DNA of 11,383 nucleotides from Nitrospirota bacterium (GTDB taxonomy: Bacteria; Nitrospirota; Thermodesulfovibrionia; Thermodesulfovibrionales; JdFR-88). The stretch is from NCBI GenBank assembly GCA_021825785.1, contig JAKAGP010000018.1, forward strand, positions 1-11,383. Direction: 5' to 3'. The notes beneath the pieces were generated by a model. That model did no database searches. It worked only from the letters and a program-made list of their open reading frames with translations, and was not told the origin of the DNA. Below are positions 1 to 6,132 of this stretch, one piece after another. Every line of letters starts with the position of its first letter. Positions within the stretch are counted from its first letter, which is position 1. The translations under genes were made by a program, and so were the position numbers.

Positions 1-41
1 ATTATTATCTTGTCTTTTGTCTGGCCGTTTTCAATATTCAT
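1..41 (-). CDS. Partial ORF, N-terminus of an unidentified protein
   Basis: On the minus strand an ATG (39-41) opens a frame that runs off the left edge; the 13 complete codons read MNIENGQTKDKII. An AAGGA Shine-Dalgarno lies 5 bases upstream of the ATG, and the ATG begins 30 bases after the stop of the receiver gene, so the two are probably co-transcribed. Too little is visible to name a family. The start is polar and charged with no obvious signal peptide. A sensor kinase or other signalling partner of the receiver would be a natural neighbour, but that is a guess from position only. It could also be a chance reading frame; the well-spaced ribosome binding site is the main support. Confidence 0.45.
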   Translation of the reverse strand, partial: MNIENGQTKDKII

Positions 42-71
42 GATATTCCTTATTTACCGGTATCGCTTCCT

Positions 72-449
72 TTATTTTGTTTTTTGGAACAGGGCCTGTT
101 CAAGAATAGACCTTAAAAGGGCAAAATCAAATGGTTTGGCAAGATACCCAGCCGCCCCGGCTTCCTCCGCCTGTTTTCTGACGGCGCAGCCGGTATAGCC
201 TGAAATGAAAACCACAGGGATGCCAAAACACTTTCCAAGACGGGTTGAAAGCTCCAGCCCTTTCATTTCTCCCCGCAATTTTATATTTAATAGGGCAAGA
301 TCGGGCCTCTCCCTCTCCGCCACCCGGAGAGCATCTTCCCCGGTGGACACATACTCGCAGACATCATAGCCCCATAACTCCAGATAATGGGCTATGCTCA
401 TCGCGGTTACAGACTCGCTTTCCACTATCAGTATCTTCGCTTTTTTCAT
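72..449 (-). CDS. Single-domain CheY-like receiver with degenerate phosphorylation site
   Basis: A stand-alone response-regulator receiver of 125 residues, about the usual domain length, with no output domain. The first strand reads KILIVESES (5-13), the strand before the active site LALLNIKL (51-58), followed by the GEMKGLE loop (60-66), FISGYTG (81-87, with Ser83 at the conserved Ser/Thr) and the YLAKPFD segment with conserved Lys105. Two catalytic positions are altered. The phospho-accepting Asp is Asn55 (codon AAT, 285-287), and the second acid of the Mg-binding pair is Ser11 (codon AGC, 417-419); Glu10 is kept. Classical phosphotransfer from a kinase is therefore unlikely, and the protein probably works by protein-protein contact or another signal. 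The GEMxGLE loop resembles receivers often found beside PAS/histidine kinases. An AAGG ribosome binding site lies 9 bases before the ATG. The gene is divergent from the BTAD regulator and probably in an operon with the ORF at 1-41. The fold is certain; the role is unknown. Confidence 0.9.
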   Translation of the reverse strand: MKKAKILIVESESVTAMSIAHYLELWGYDVCEYVSTGEDALRVAERERPDLALLNIKLRGEMKGLELSTRLGKCFGIPVVFISGYTGCAVRKQAEEAGAAGYLAKPFDFALLRSILEQALFQKTK

Positions 450-503
450 ATTTGTTTGCCTTCGGATCGCAAAAAGGAATTACGCCCCCGGCTTTCTTGT
501 TTA

Positions 504-509
504 TTTATA
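504..509 (-). promoter_or_regulatory. Candidate -10 element for the receiver gene
   Basis: Read on the minus strand this is TATAAA, five of six matches to the sigma70 -10 consensus, and it would give a leader of roughly 50 bases before the receiver ATG. No convincing -35 box is seen 16-18 bases upstream; that stretch is GC-rich. An activator-dependent or non-sigma70 promoter is equally possible. Confidence 0.25.
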
Positions 510-641
510 GCCAGAGCTGTTTCTATGGGCGGGCCGCTCACCAATTTGCAAAACCGGGATCTGAATTTACCGGGGCCCGGGTGTGCATCAGGGGGGATGT
601 ACACACAAGGGCAACGGGAAATTTACATTCAGGGCATATAC

Positions 642-656
642 GGAATGCCGCATTCC
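642..656. promoter_or_regulatory. Perfect 15-bp dyad, possible operator
   Basis: GGAATGC-C-GCATTCC: two 7-base arms around a single central base. A further CATTC half lies at 626-630, so the half-site occurs three times within 30 bp in alternating orientation. It lies in the shared upstream region of two divergent genes and looks like a protein-binding dyad rather than a terminator, since no U-tract follows on either strand. The binding protein is unknown; the neighbouring BTAD regulator is one candidate. Confidence 0.35.
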
Positions 657-694
657 CTGTTCCCACCCATGTCTTACTTCCAGTAATATAAATC

Positions 695-715
695 TCTGCT
701 ACCATTTATAGCAGA
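695..715. promoter_or_regulatory. Inverted repeat with 7-base arms and 7-base spacer
   Basis: TCTGCTA and TAGCAGA are perfect complements separated by 7 AT-rich bases. The arm centres are 14 bp apart. The repeat could bind a dimeric regulator or form a small hairpin. There is no adjacent run of T on either strand, so a Rho-independent terminator is not supported. Confidence 0.35.
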
Positions 716-827
716 CATATACTTACAAATCACTTACGCATCCGGAGCCGAAAAACAGGGGGCAGGTTTTCATAACCCGCGGACCGCCAAAGATTTTCGC
801 CGCAATTTCAAAGAGTTACATCTCAGG

Positions 828-867
828 GAAAATTGTTTTTTTATATTCTTTTTTGTAATATATTTTT
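828..867 (+). promoter_or_regulatory. AT-rich promoter-like tract before the BTAD regulator
   Basis: Forty almost GC-free bases contain TATATT at 842-847 and again at 859-864, each matching five of six -10 positions, and TTGTTT at 833-838. No -35/-10 pair has ideal spacing, so the exact promoter cannot be fixed. Its place directly before the strong ribosome binding site at 871-875 makes it the likeliest transcription start zone for the leader ORF and the regulator. Confidence 0.35.
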
Positions 868-881
868 AGGGGAGGGACAGG

Positions 882-950
882 TTGAACTATTTCGCTAACC
901 GGATTGGCGTTCAGGGTTTCCTGATTGAAAGAACACCTCTCACCAGTTAA
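882..950 (+). CDS. Possible 22-codon leader ORF overlapping the regulator start
   Basis: A TTG at 882 follows the best Shine-Dalgarno of this region (GGAGG, 871-875, within AGGGGAGGG) with a 6-base spacer. The frame runs 22 codons (peptide begins MNYFANRIGV) to a TAA at 948-950. The TTG start of the large regulator at 925 lies inside it in another frame, giving a 26-bp overlap. The regulator's own ribosome binding site (AGGG, 913-916) is weaker, so translation of the leader could feed or gate the regulator by translational coupling. The peptide has no recognised family and no run of one amino acid that would suggest classical attenuation. It may be a chance frame, although the geometry of its initiation site is better than that of the gene it precedes. 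Confidence 0.35.
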   Translation: MNYFANRIGVQGFLIERTPLTS

Positions 951-3900
951 GATAACCCGCCCCAGGGTATCAGGAGTTCTGCTTAGAAGAAAGCTCTTCG
1001 GCAGGCTCTCTGAGGCGCGGCAAAAGCCGGTTATATGGGTGTCCGCGCCCGGCGGGGCCGGAAAGACCACGCTTGCGGCAAGCTATCTGGATTCCATCAA
1101 GCTGCCTTCCATATGGTACCAGGTGGACCAGGGGGACAGCGATCCGGCAACTTTTTTCTATTATATGGGGCTGGCAGCCCAAAAGGCTGTCCCGCAAAAA
1201 AACCGCGCAAAACAGGAAAAACAAAAACTTCTCCCGCTGCTTACCCCCGAATGCCTCTTGGATGTCCGGGCCTTTACCAGGCGTTATTTCGAGCGCCTCT
1301 ATGGGCTGATAAAGCCGCCCTTTGCGATAGTGCTGGATAATTACCAGGAAGTCCCTGAAGAGCCCGTTTTTCAGGAAATAATCGAAACCGGGTTGTCCAT
1401 GGCGCCCGAAGGAATAAACATAATAGTGTTAAGCCGCAGGGGACTGCCGGCACGGTTTTCAAGACTTTACGCAAACGGCCAGATAGCCGCGTTCGGCTGG
1501 AATGACCTGAAGTTTACCGGCAGCGAGACAAAAGAGATGTTTTGTAAGGAAAAACTTCCGGACCAATATATTGAGTCCCTACACAGCAAGACGGACGGCT
1601 GGATCGCGGGGATGGTCCTTCTGAATGAAAACCTGAAAAATTCCGGAAAAATTGAAAGTCTCAAATCCATCGGGCCGTCTGAGGACCTGTTCAATTATTT
1701 TGCTGTGGAGGTATTCGAGAAAACAGATGGAGAGACCCGCGGGTTTCTTCTGAAGACCTCTTTCCTCCCCCAGATAGAACCGCTAACGGCTGAAAAGCTT
1801 ACAGGGCTGCCTCATGCAGACAGGCTGTTGTCCCGGTTGAGCGGGGAGCATTTCTTCACGACAAAACATCCGGGCTCGGATGCCGTTTATCAGTATCATC
1901 CCCTCTTCCGCGAGTTCCTGCAATCAAAGGCAAGGGAGACCTTCAGCCACGGGGAGCTCCGGGAGATAAAGACAAAGGCAGCCGGACTGCTGGCTGACTC
2001 GGCCCGGATCGAAGACGGGGTGGATCTCTTTTTTCAGTCCGGAGACTTTGACCAGATCGAGCGCCTGATACTTGAAAATGCCCAGTTCCTTGCCAGACAG
2101 GGGCGGACGGAGACTGTAAGGAAATGGCTGGAATATCTGCCGGCCCCGCAGGCGGAGAGGAACCCTGTGCTTATGTATTGGAAAGGGATCGCTCTTTCAG
2201 CGGTAAACCCAATGGAAAGCCGGGACCACTTTAAAAAGGCTTTTACCGCTTTCAGGGAGAAAAACGAGCGCACCTGGATGTTCCTCGCATGGTCCGAAGC
2301 GGTTGCGATTTCGTTTCATTGCTCGGAGTACAGCGATATCGCGGCATGGTTAAATATTATCAGGGAGATACTGGAGGAGGACCCTTCCTTCCCTTCGGCT
2401 GAGATCGAGACCAGGGTGATGCTGAATATTTTCAATTCACTGACGGTAAACGTACCGGAAGGGTTTGACATAGACGCCTTTAGCGACCGCGCATTCAACC
2501 TCCTTTTTTCGGGGGAAAGCATAGATATTGCGCTCAAGATAATGACAGGCAACCACCTAACCGTTTTCTTTCTCTGGAAAGGAGACCTTGCCCGCGCCGG
2601 CATCATAATCAATTTTTTTAAGGGTCTGCTGGCAAAAGAAAAAGAAAGCGTGCCGGACCTTTTTTTGATGAGCATGCTTGCTGTAAAGGCCCTATACGAG
2701 TTTTTCTGTGGGGACTGCGATACCTGCATTGAAACCGCCGTCCATGCCTTGAAATTATCGGCTCAAAACGGTGTGCATATATGGGACGACCATCTCCTGG
2801 GGAATGCCGCCGCGGCGGCCTTAAGCAAAGGTGACATGAAGGCCGCGGCATCGGTATTAGCTGATATGTCGGTGAATTTTGGAAAAATGATGCGGTTGAA
2901 CCAAGCTTTTTACTATTTCCTCAAGAGCTGGGAATCGGCCCTGTCTGAAGATATCGAAGGCGCATACAGCTACCAGCAATTGTCCAATGAGCTTATGCCC
3001 AAAACAGGCTACCTGCCGCCCATAGCCGCCGTGCACATTGCGCTGGCCGAGCTCCTGCATTTCAAAGGAGACAGCAGCGGGGCTGAACGGGAATTCGAAG
3101 CGGGCAAAGAGATCGCAACCCGCATGAAAAGCTCCTATTGGGAATTCATGTATTTTATGTTCAAAGCGAACGCGGCGTTTACAAGCGGAGATGAGATGCA
3201 AGGGAACGCATTGCTGAAACAGGCTTTCCCCTTGGCCCGTAAACATGGCCTGGCGAATATGTACGGGTGGCGTCCTCAGGTGATGGCCAGGCTATGCGAG
3301 AAAGCCCTTCTGGAGGGAATCGAAACTGAATTTGTGCAGGAACTCATACGGAAACGGGTTTTTTTGTTCCCGGAAAAAGAAAAAACTCCGCCAGAGACAG
3401 ACCTGTGGCCGTACCCGGTTAAAATATACACATTAGGCAGGTTCCAGGTATTAATAAATGATTCCCCGTTGGAATTCAGCGGGAAGATGCAGAAAAAACC
3501 CCTAGGTATCCTCAAAATGCTGGCTGCGAGGGGCCCTGAAGGCGTGCCCGAAAAAGAGCTGCTGGATATCTTATGGCCCGACGTCGACGGGGACTTGGCC
3601 CAACAATCCTTTGATACTACCCTGCACCGCCTGCGGAAGCTGTTAAAAAACGAGAAGGCGGTCTTTTTGCGGGATGGGCAACTTGGACTGGACCGGCGGC
3701 ACGTATGGGTTGACCTCTGGTCTTTTGAAGCGCTGTGCTCCGGCGCAGATGGACAGCCGATGGGGGGACAGCCGCTTAACGGGGTTTCCCCCCTGGAGAA
3801 TGCATTAAAAATATATAAAGGCAAATTCCTGCCCTTGGATGCCCTTGAAGCCTGGGCTGTCTCAAGACAGGAGAAACTGGACCACCTGCTTTTTAACCTG

Positions 3901-4167
3901 GTCAAGGCATTGGGAAACGTTTATGAACAGAAAGCGGAATTTGAAAAAGCGGCTTCCATATATCGCAAAGGCATAGAGCTCAACGATGCGGCAGAGGAAT
4001 TCTATCAAAAATTGATGCTGTATTTTTCCCGCCTTGGGCAAAGGACAGAGGCCATAATGGTTTACAACCGTTGCCGCTCCAGATTGGCGGCGGTATTGAA
4101 CATCCGGCCATCATCAAAAACCGAATCCATATACGCCTCACTATTGGAAAAAGACAACCGGGCCTGA
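925..4167 (+). CDS. MalT-like STAND ATPase regulator with winged helix and BTAD domain
   Basis: A 1080-residue cytoplasmic transcription regulator. Domains in order: a MalT-type NTPase with Walker A GGAGKTT (43-49), Walker B FAIVLDN (133-139), the LSRR sensor-like segment (169-172), the TDGWIAG helix (223-229) and YHPLFREFL (324-332) before the repeats; a long helical TPR-like region of about 350-815; an OmpR/SARP-type winged helix starting near KIYTLGRFQV (833) with LLDILWPD and LHRLRKLL; and a BTAD domain from VDLWSFEAL (929) to the end. In this family ligand and ATP binding drive oligomerisation and promoter activation. MalT itself ends in a LuxR helix-turn-helix instead, and AfsR/SARP proteins carry the winged helix and BTAD at the other end. 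The start is TTG at 925, because an in-frame TGA lies directly before it (922-924); the N-terminus fits the family. Ligand and target genes are unknown. The gene is divergent from the degenerate receiver and monocistronic as far as can be seen. Confidence 0.92.
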   Translation: MKEHLSPVKITRPRVSGVLLRRKLFGRLSEARQKPVIWVSAPGGAGKTTLAASYLDSIKLPSIWYQVDQGDSDPATFFYYMGLAAQKAVPQKNRAKQEKQKLLPLLTPECLLDVRAFTRRYFERLYGLIKPPFAIVLDNYQEVPEEPVFQEIIETGLSMAPEGINIIVLSRRGLPARFSRLYANGQIAAFGWNDLKFTGSETKEMFCKEKLPDQYIESLHSKTDGWIAGMVLLNENLKNSGKIESLKSIGPSEDLFNYFAVEVFEKTDGETRGFLLKTSFLPQIEPLTAEKLTGLPHADRLLSRLSGEHFFTTKHPGSDAVYQYHPLFREFLQSKARETFSHGELREIKTKAAGLLADSARIEDGVDLFFQSGDFDQIERLILENAQFLARQGRTETVRKWLEYLPAPQAERNPVLMYWKGIALSAVNPMESRDHFKKAFTAFREKNERTWMFLAWSEAVAISFHCSEYSDIAAWLNIIREILEEDPSFPSAEIETRVMLNIFNSLTVNVPEGFDIDAFSDRAFNLLFSGESIDIALKIMTGNHLTVFFLWKGDLARAGIIINFFKGLLAKEKESVPDLFLMSMLAVKALYEFFCGDCDTCIETAVHALKLSAQNGVHIWDDHLLGNAAAAALSKGDMKAAASVLADMSVNFGKMMRLNQAFYYFLKSWESALSEDIEGAYSYQQLSNELMPKTGYLPPIAAVHIALAELLHFKGDSSGAEREFEAGKEIATRMKSSYWEFMYFMFKANAAFTSGDEMQGNALLKQAFPLARKHGLANMYGWRPQVMARLCEKALLEGIETEFVQELIRKRVFLFPEKEKTPPETDLWPYPVKIYTLGRFQVLINDSPLEFSGKMQKKPLGILKMLAARGPEGVPEKELLDILWPDVDGDLAQQSFDTTLHRLRKLLKNEKAVFLRDGQLGLDRRHVWVDLWSFEALCSGADGQPMGGQPLNGVSPLENALKIYKGKFLPLDALEAWAVSRQEKLDHLLFNLVKALGNVYEQKAEFEKAASIYRKGIELNDAAEEFYQKLMLYFSRLGQRTEAIMVYNRCRSRLAAVLNIRPSSKTESIYASLLEKDNRA
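3748..3777 (+). repeat. In-frame 15-bp tandem duplication within the BTAD domain
   Basis: GGACAGCCG occurs at 3751-3759 and again at 3766-3774, and the surrounding 15-bp units translate as DGQPM (942-946) and GGQPL (947-951). It lies in a Gly/Pro-rich loop near the start of the BTAD domain, where an insertion would not disturb the helices. It looks like a recent local duplication. Confidence 0.5.
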
Positions 4168-4344
4168 TGGGCCGGTCCGCGGCACTTTTATCCCCCCTCG
4201 GGCAGGTGATGATGTCATTCCGTTATAATAAATGCCTAAACAATACGGCATGGACTCTGTTTTTTCGCGGTACCCGGATAACAAATTCTACTGAAAAAGT
4301 CTTCATCTTTTTAGGCGCCGCTTACTTTTGATTCGAGGTGAAAT
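4168..4344. other. Short intergenic region before uup, with an isolated -10-like box
   Basis: The 177 bp between the regulator and uup contain no credible gene and no clear Rho-independent terminator. A perfect TATAAT lies at 4224-4229, but the 16-18 bases upstream lead to a G-rich stretch with no -35 box. If it is used, uup would have a leader of about 110 bases. Read-through from the regulator gene cannot be excluded. Confidence 0.3.
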
Positions 4345-6132
4345 TTGGCATTAGTGAGTTTGCAGGGGGTGAGGCTCGCGTTTGGCGCCCATGAGCTATT
4401 TGGCGGGGTGGGGCTGCAGATCGAACGCGGGGAGCGGGTCTGCCTGGCCGGCAGGAACGGGGCGGGCAAATCAACCCTTTTAAAGGTCATAAGCGGAGCG
4501 CTTTCCCCTGATGAAGGCGAGGTCATATGGCAGCGCGATACGGCAACCGGCTTTCTGGAACAGGAAGTACCGCAGGACCTCCCCGGGACCGTCTTTGAGG
4601 TGGTCTCAGGCGGCGGACAGGCAAGGCACAGGGTCGAGAGCGTCCTTTCCCGTTTAAGATTGAACCCCGATGTCTCTTTTTCAGGTCTCTCAGGAGGCTA
4701 CAAAAGAAGAGTGCTGCTGGCAAGGGCGCTCGTAAGCGAGCCGGGCCTGCTGCTGCTCGATGAACCCACGAACCATCTGGATATCGAATCCATTGAATGG
4801 CTTGAGAAATTTCTGCTGGATTTCCGCGGCGCCCTGCTCTTTATAACCCACGACCGGAGGTTTCTCCAGGCCCTTGCGACCCGCATACTCGAGTTGGACC
4901 GGGGGCGGGTCACCAGTTGGCCCGGTGATTACAAAACCTACCTGGACAGAAGACAGTCGGAACTCGATGCCGAGGCCGCGCACAACGCGCTTTTTGACAA
5001 GAAACTTGGCAAGGAAGAGGCGTGGATACGGCAGGGGATAAAGGCCCGGCGCACACGCAATGAAGGCCGGGTGAGGGCATTGCAGGAGATGCGGAAGGAG
5101 CGCCTGGCCCGGCGCGAGCAGGCAGGCAGCGCCGTAATGCGGCTGAACGAGGCCGAAAGGTCCGGCAAGCTGGTGATCGAGGCAAAGGGGATCAGTTATG
5201 ACTGCGAAGGCCGCTCCCTGATACGCGATTTCTCCACCATAGTGACGCGCGGGGACAAGATCGGCATTATCGGCCCCAATGGCGCGGGAAAGACCACGTT
5301 GCTGAACATTCTCCTTGGCGTGCTGCCGCCTTCTGAGGGCTCGGTGCGAATGGGGACCCGCCTTGAGGTGGCCTACTTTGACCAGCACAGGGCGCAGCTG
5401 GACAATGAAAGATCGGTCGTTGAAAACGTGGGCGGCGGAAGCGGCACGGTAACGGTCAACGGCAGGACAAGGCACATAGTAGGCTATCTGGAGGATTTCC
5501 TCTTTCCCCCGGAGCGGCTCCGCCTGCCTGTAAGGCTATTGTCGGGCGGAGAGCGGAACCGGGCCCTCCTGGCAAAGCTCTTCACAAAACCCTCTAACGT
5601 GCTGGTGATGGATGAGCCTGCCAATGACCTCGACAGCGACACGCTGGAACTCCTTGAGGAGCTGCTGATTGAATACAAAGGCACTGTTTTTCTCGTTAGC
5701 CATGACCGCGAGTTTTTAAACAATGTCGTTACGAGCACCATAGTATTTGAAGGCGGTGGAAGCCTGGCGGAATACGCCGGGGGATATGACGACTGGCTTT
5801 TGCAGCGCGGTCCCCGGAAGTCATCGCCCGGAAGGGTCAAGGAAAAAGAAACGGCACCGCCGGAAACAAAAAGGCCCCTGCCAAAGCAGGCGGCGCGTCC
5901 GCGCATCCTGACATTCAAGGAGAACAAGGAGCTTGAAGCCCTGCCCGCACTGATAGAATCCATGGAGTCCGAGCGCGCCCGGCTCTATGAGGCCCTTGCA
6001 GACCCTGAATTCTACCGAAAGGACGGAAGCACGATCCCGGCGGCAAAGGCAAGGATCCTGGAACTGGAAAAAGAGATCGCGGCCGGATATCAAAGATGGG
6101 AGCTGCTGGAGTCGCTCCCAAAAGAGAAATAG
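4345..6132 (+). CDS. uup: ABC-F ATPase Uup
   Basis: A soluble ABC-F protein of 595 residues with two ATP-binding cassettes and no membrane segments. Cassette 1: Walker A GRNGAGKST (36-44), signature LSGGYKRR (115-122), Walker B LLLLDEPTNHLD with catalytic Glu140. An arginine-rich linker (about 215-275, with the EEAWIRQGIKARRTRNEGR segment) follows. Cassette 2: Walker A GPNGAGKTT (310-318), signature LSGGERNR (399-406), Walker B VLVMDEPANDLD with Glu424. The C-terminal domain (about 495-595, including LTFKENKELEALP and ending RWELLESL) is the coiled-coil region that marks Uup among ABC-F members and binds DNA in E. coli. Uup acts on ribosomes or in DNA transactions such as transposon excision; its exact role is still debated. 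The TTG start at 4345 is supported by GAGGTG at 4335-4340 and by the family N-terminus. In cassette 2 the usual EPTNDLD is EPANDLD. The 3' end overlaps the convergent helicase gene by 43 bp. Confidence 0.95.
   Translation: MALVSLQGVRLAFGAHELFGGVGLQIERGERVCLAGRNGAGKSTLLKVISGALSPDEGEVIWQRDTATGFLEQEVPQDLPGTVFEVVSGGGQARHRVESVLSRLRLNPDVSFSGLSGGYKRRVLLARALVSEPGLLLLDEPTNHLDIESIEWLEKFLLDFRGALLFITHDRRFLQALATRILELDRGRVTSWPGDYKTYLDRRQSELDAEAAHNALFDKKLGKEEAWIRQGIKARRTRNEGRVRALQEMRKERLARREQAGSAVMRLNEAERSGKLVIEAKGISYDCEGRSLIRDFSTIVTRGDKIGIIGPNGAGKTTLLNILLGVLPPSEGSVRMGTRLEVAYFDQHRAQLDNERSVVENVGGGSGTVTVNGRTRHIVGYLEDFLFPPERLRLPVRLLSGGERNRALLAKLFTKPSNVLVMDEPANDLDSDTLELLEELLIEYKGTVFLVSHDREFLNNVVTSTIVFEGGGSLAEYAGGYDDWLLQRGPRKSSPGRVKEKETAPPETKRPLPKQAARPRILTFKENKELEALPALIESMESERARLYEALADPEFYRKDGSTIPAAKARILELEKEIAAGYQRWELLESLPKEK
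6090..6132. other. 43-bp convergent 3'-end overlap of uup and the helicase gene
   Basis: The uup stop (TAG, 6130-6132) lies inside the last 14 codons of the helicase gene, and the helicase stop (TGA on the minus strand, 6090-6092) lies inside uup. Both C-termini are encoded on opposite strands of the same DNA, and no hairpin terminator is seen between or within the two ends, so the transcripts should overlap as antisense tails. Confidence 0.85.

Larger units (their letters stand above)
450..924. other. Divergent intergenic region between receiver and BTAD regulator genes
   Basis: These 475 bp separate two divergently transcribed genes. The translations across it lack recognisable motifs, apart from the short leader ORF beginning at 882. 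The region holds a GC-rich patch around 570-580 (an 11-bp odd dyad, CCGGG-G-CCCGG), two longer perfect dyads (642-656 and 695-715), a candidate minus-strand -10 box (504-509) and a very AT-rich stretch at about 828-867 just before a strong Shine-Dalgarno. The length and the dyads make it a plausible control region for both genes, but no operator was matched to a known regulator. Confidence 0.6.

Noticed and set aside
245..691. 148-residue plus-strand frame starting inside the receiver gene
   Set aside because: Its first half is antisense to the well-supported receiver and the rest lies in intergenic DNA. The composition is low-complexity (Pro/Ser/Arg) with no family resemblance.
695..715. Rho-independent terminator for either divergent gene
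   Set aside because: The inverted repeat lies upstream of both genes and has no T-run following it on either strand.
3276..3905. 209-residue minus-strand frame across the winged helix and BTAD region
   Set aside because: Antisense shadow of conserved domains, Ser/Arg-rich translation, no ribosome binding site of note.
4071..4331. 86-residue plus-strand frame across the end of the regulator gene and the gap before uup
   Set aside because: It overlaps the conserved BTAD C-terminus in another frame, and the part in the gap has no recognisable features.
4690..5475. 261-residue minus-strand frame inside uup
   Set aside because: It lies wholly antisense to conserved Uup motifs, has no recognisable domains, and reflects the codon bias of the real gene.
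5484..5963. 159-residue minus-strand frame over the Uup second cassette and C-terminal domain
   Set aside because: Ser-rich shadow, no motifs, fully overlapped by conserved sequence on the other strand.
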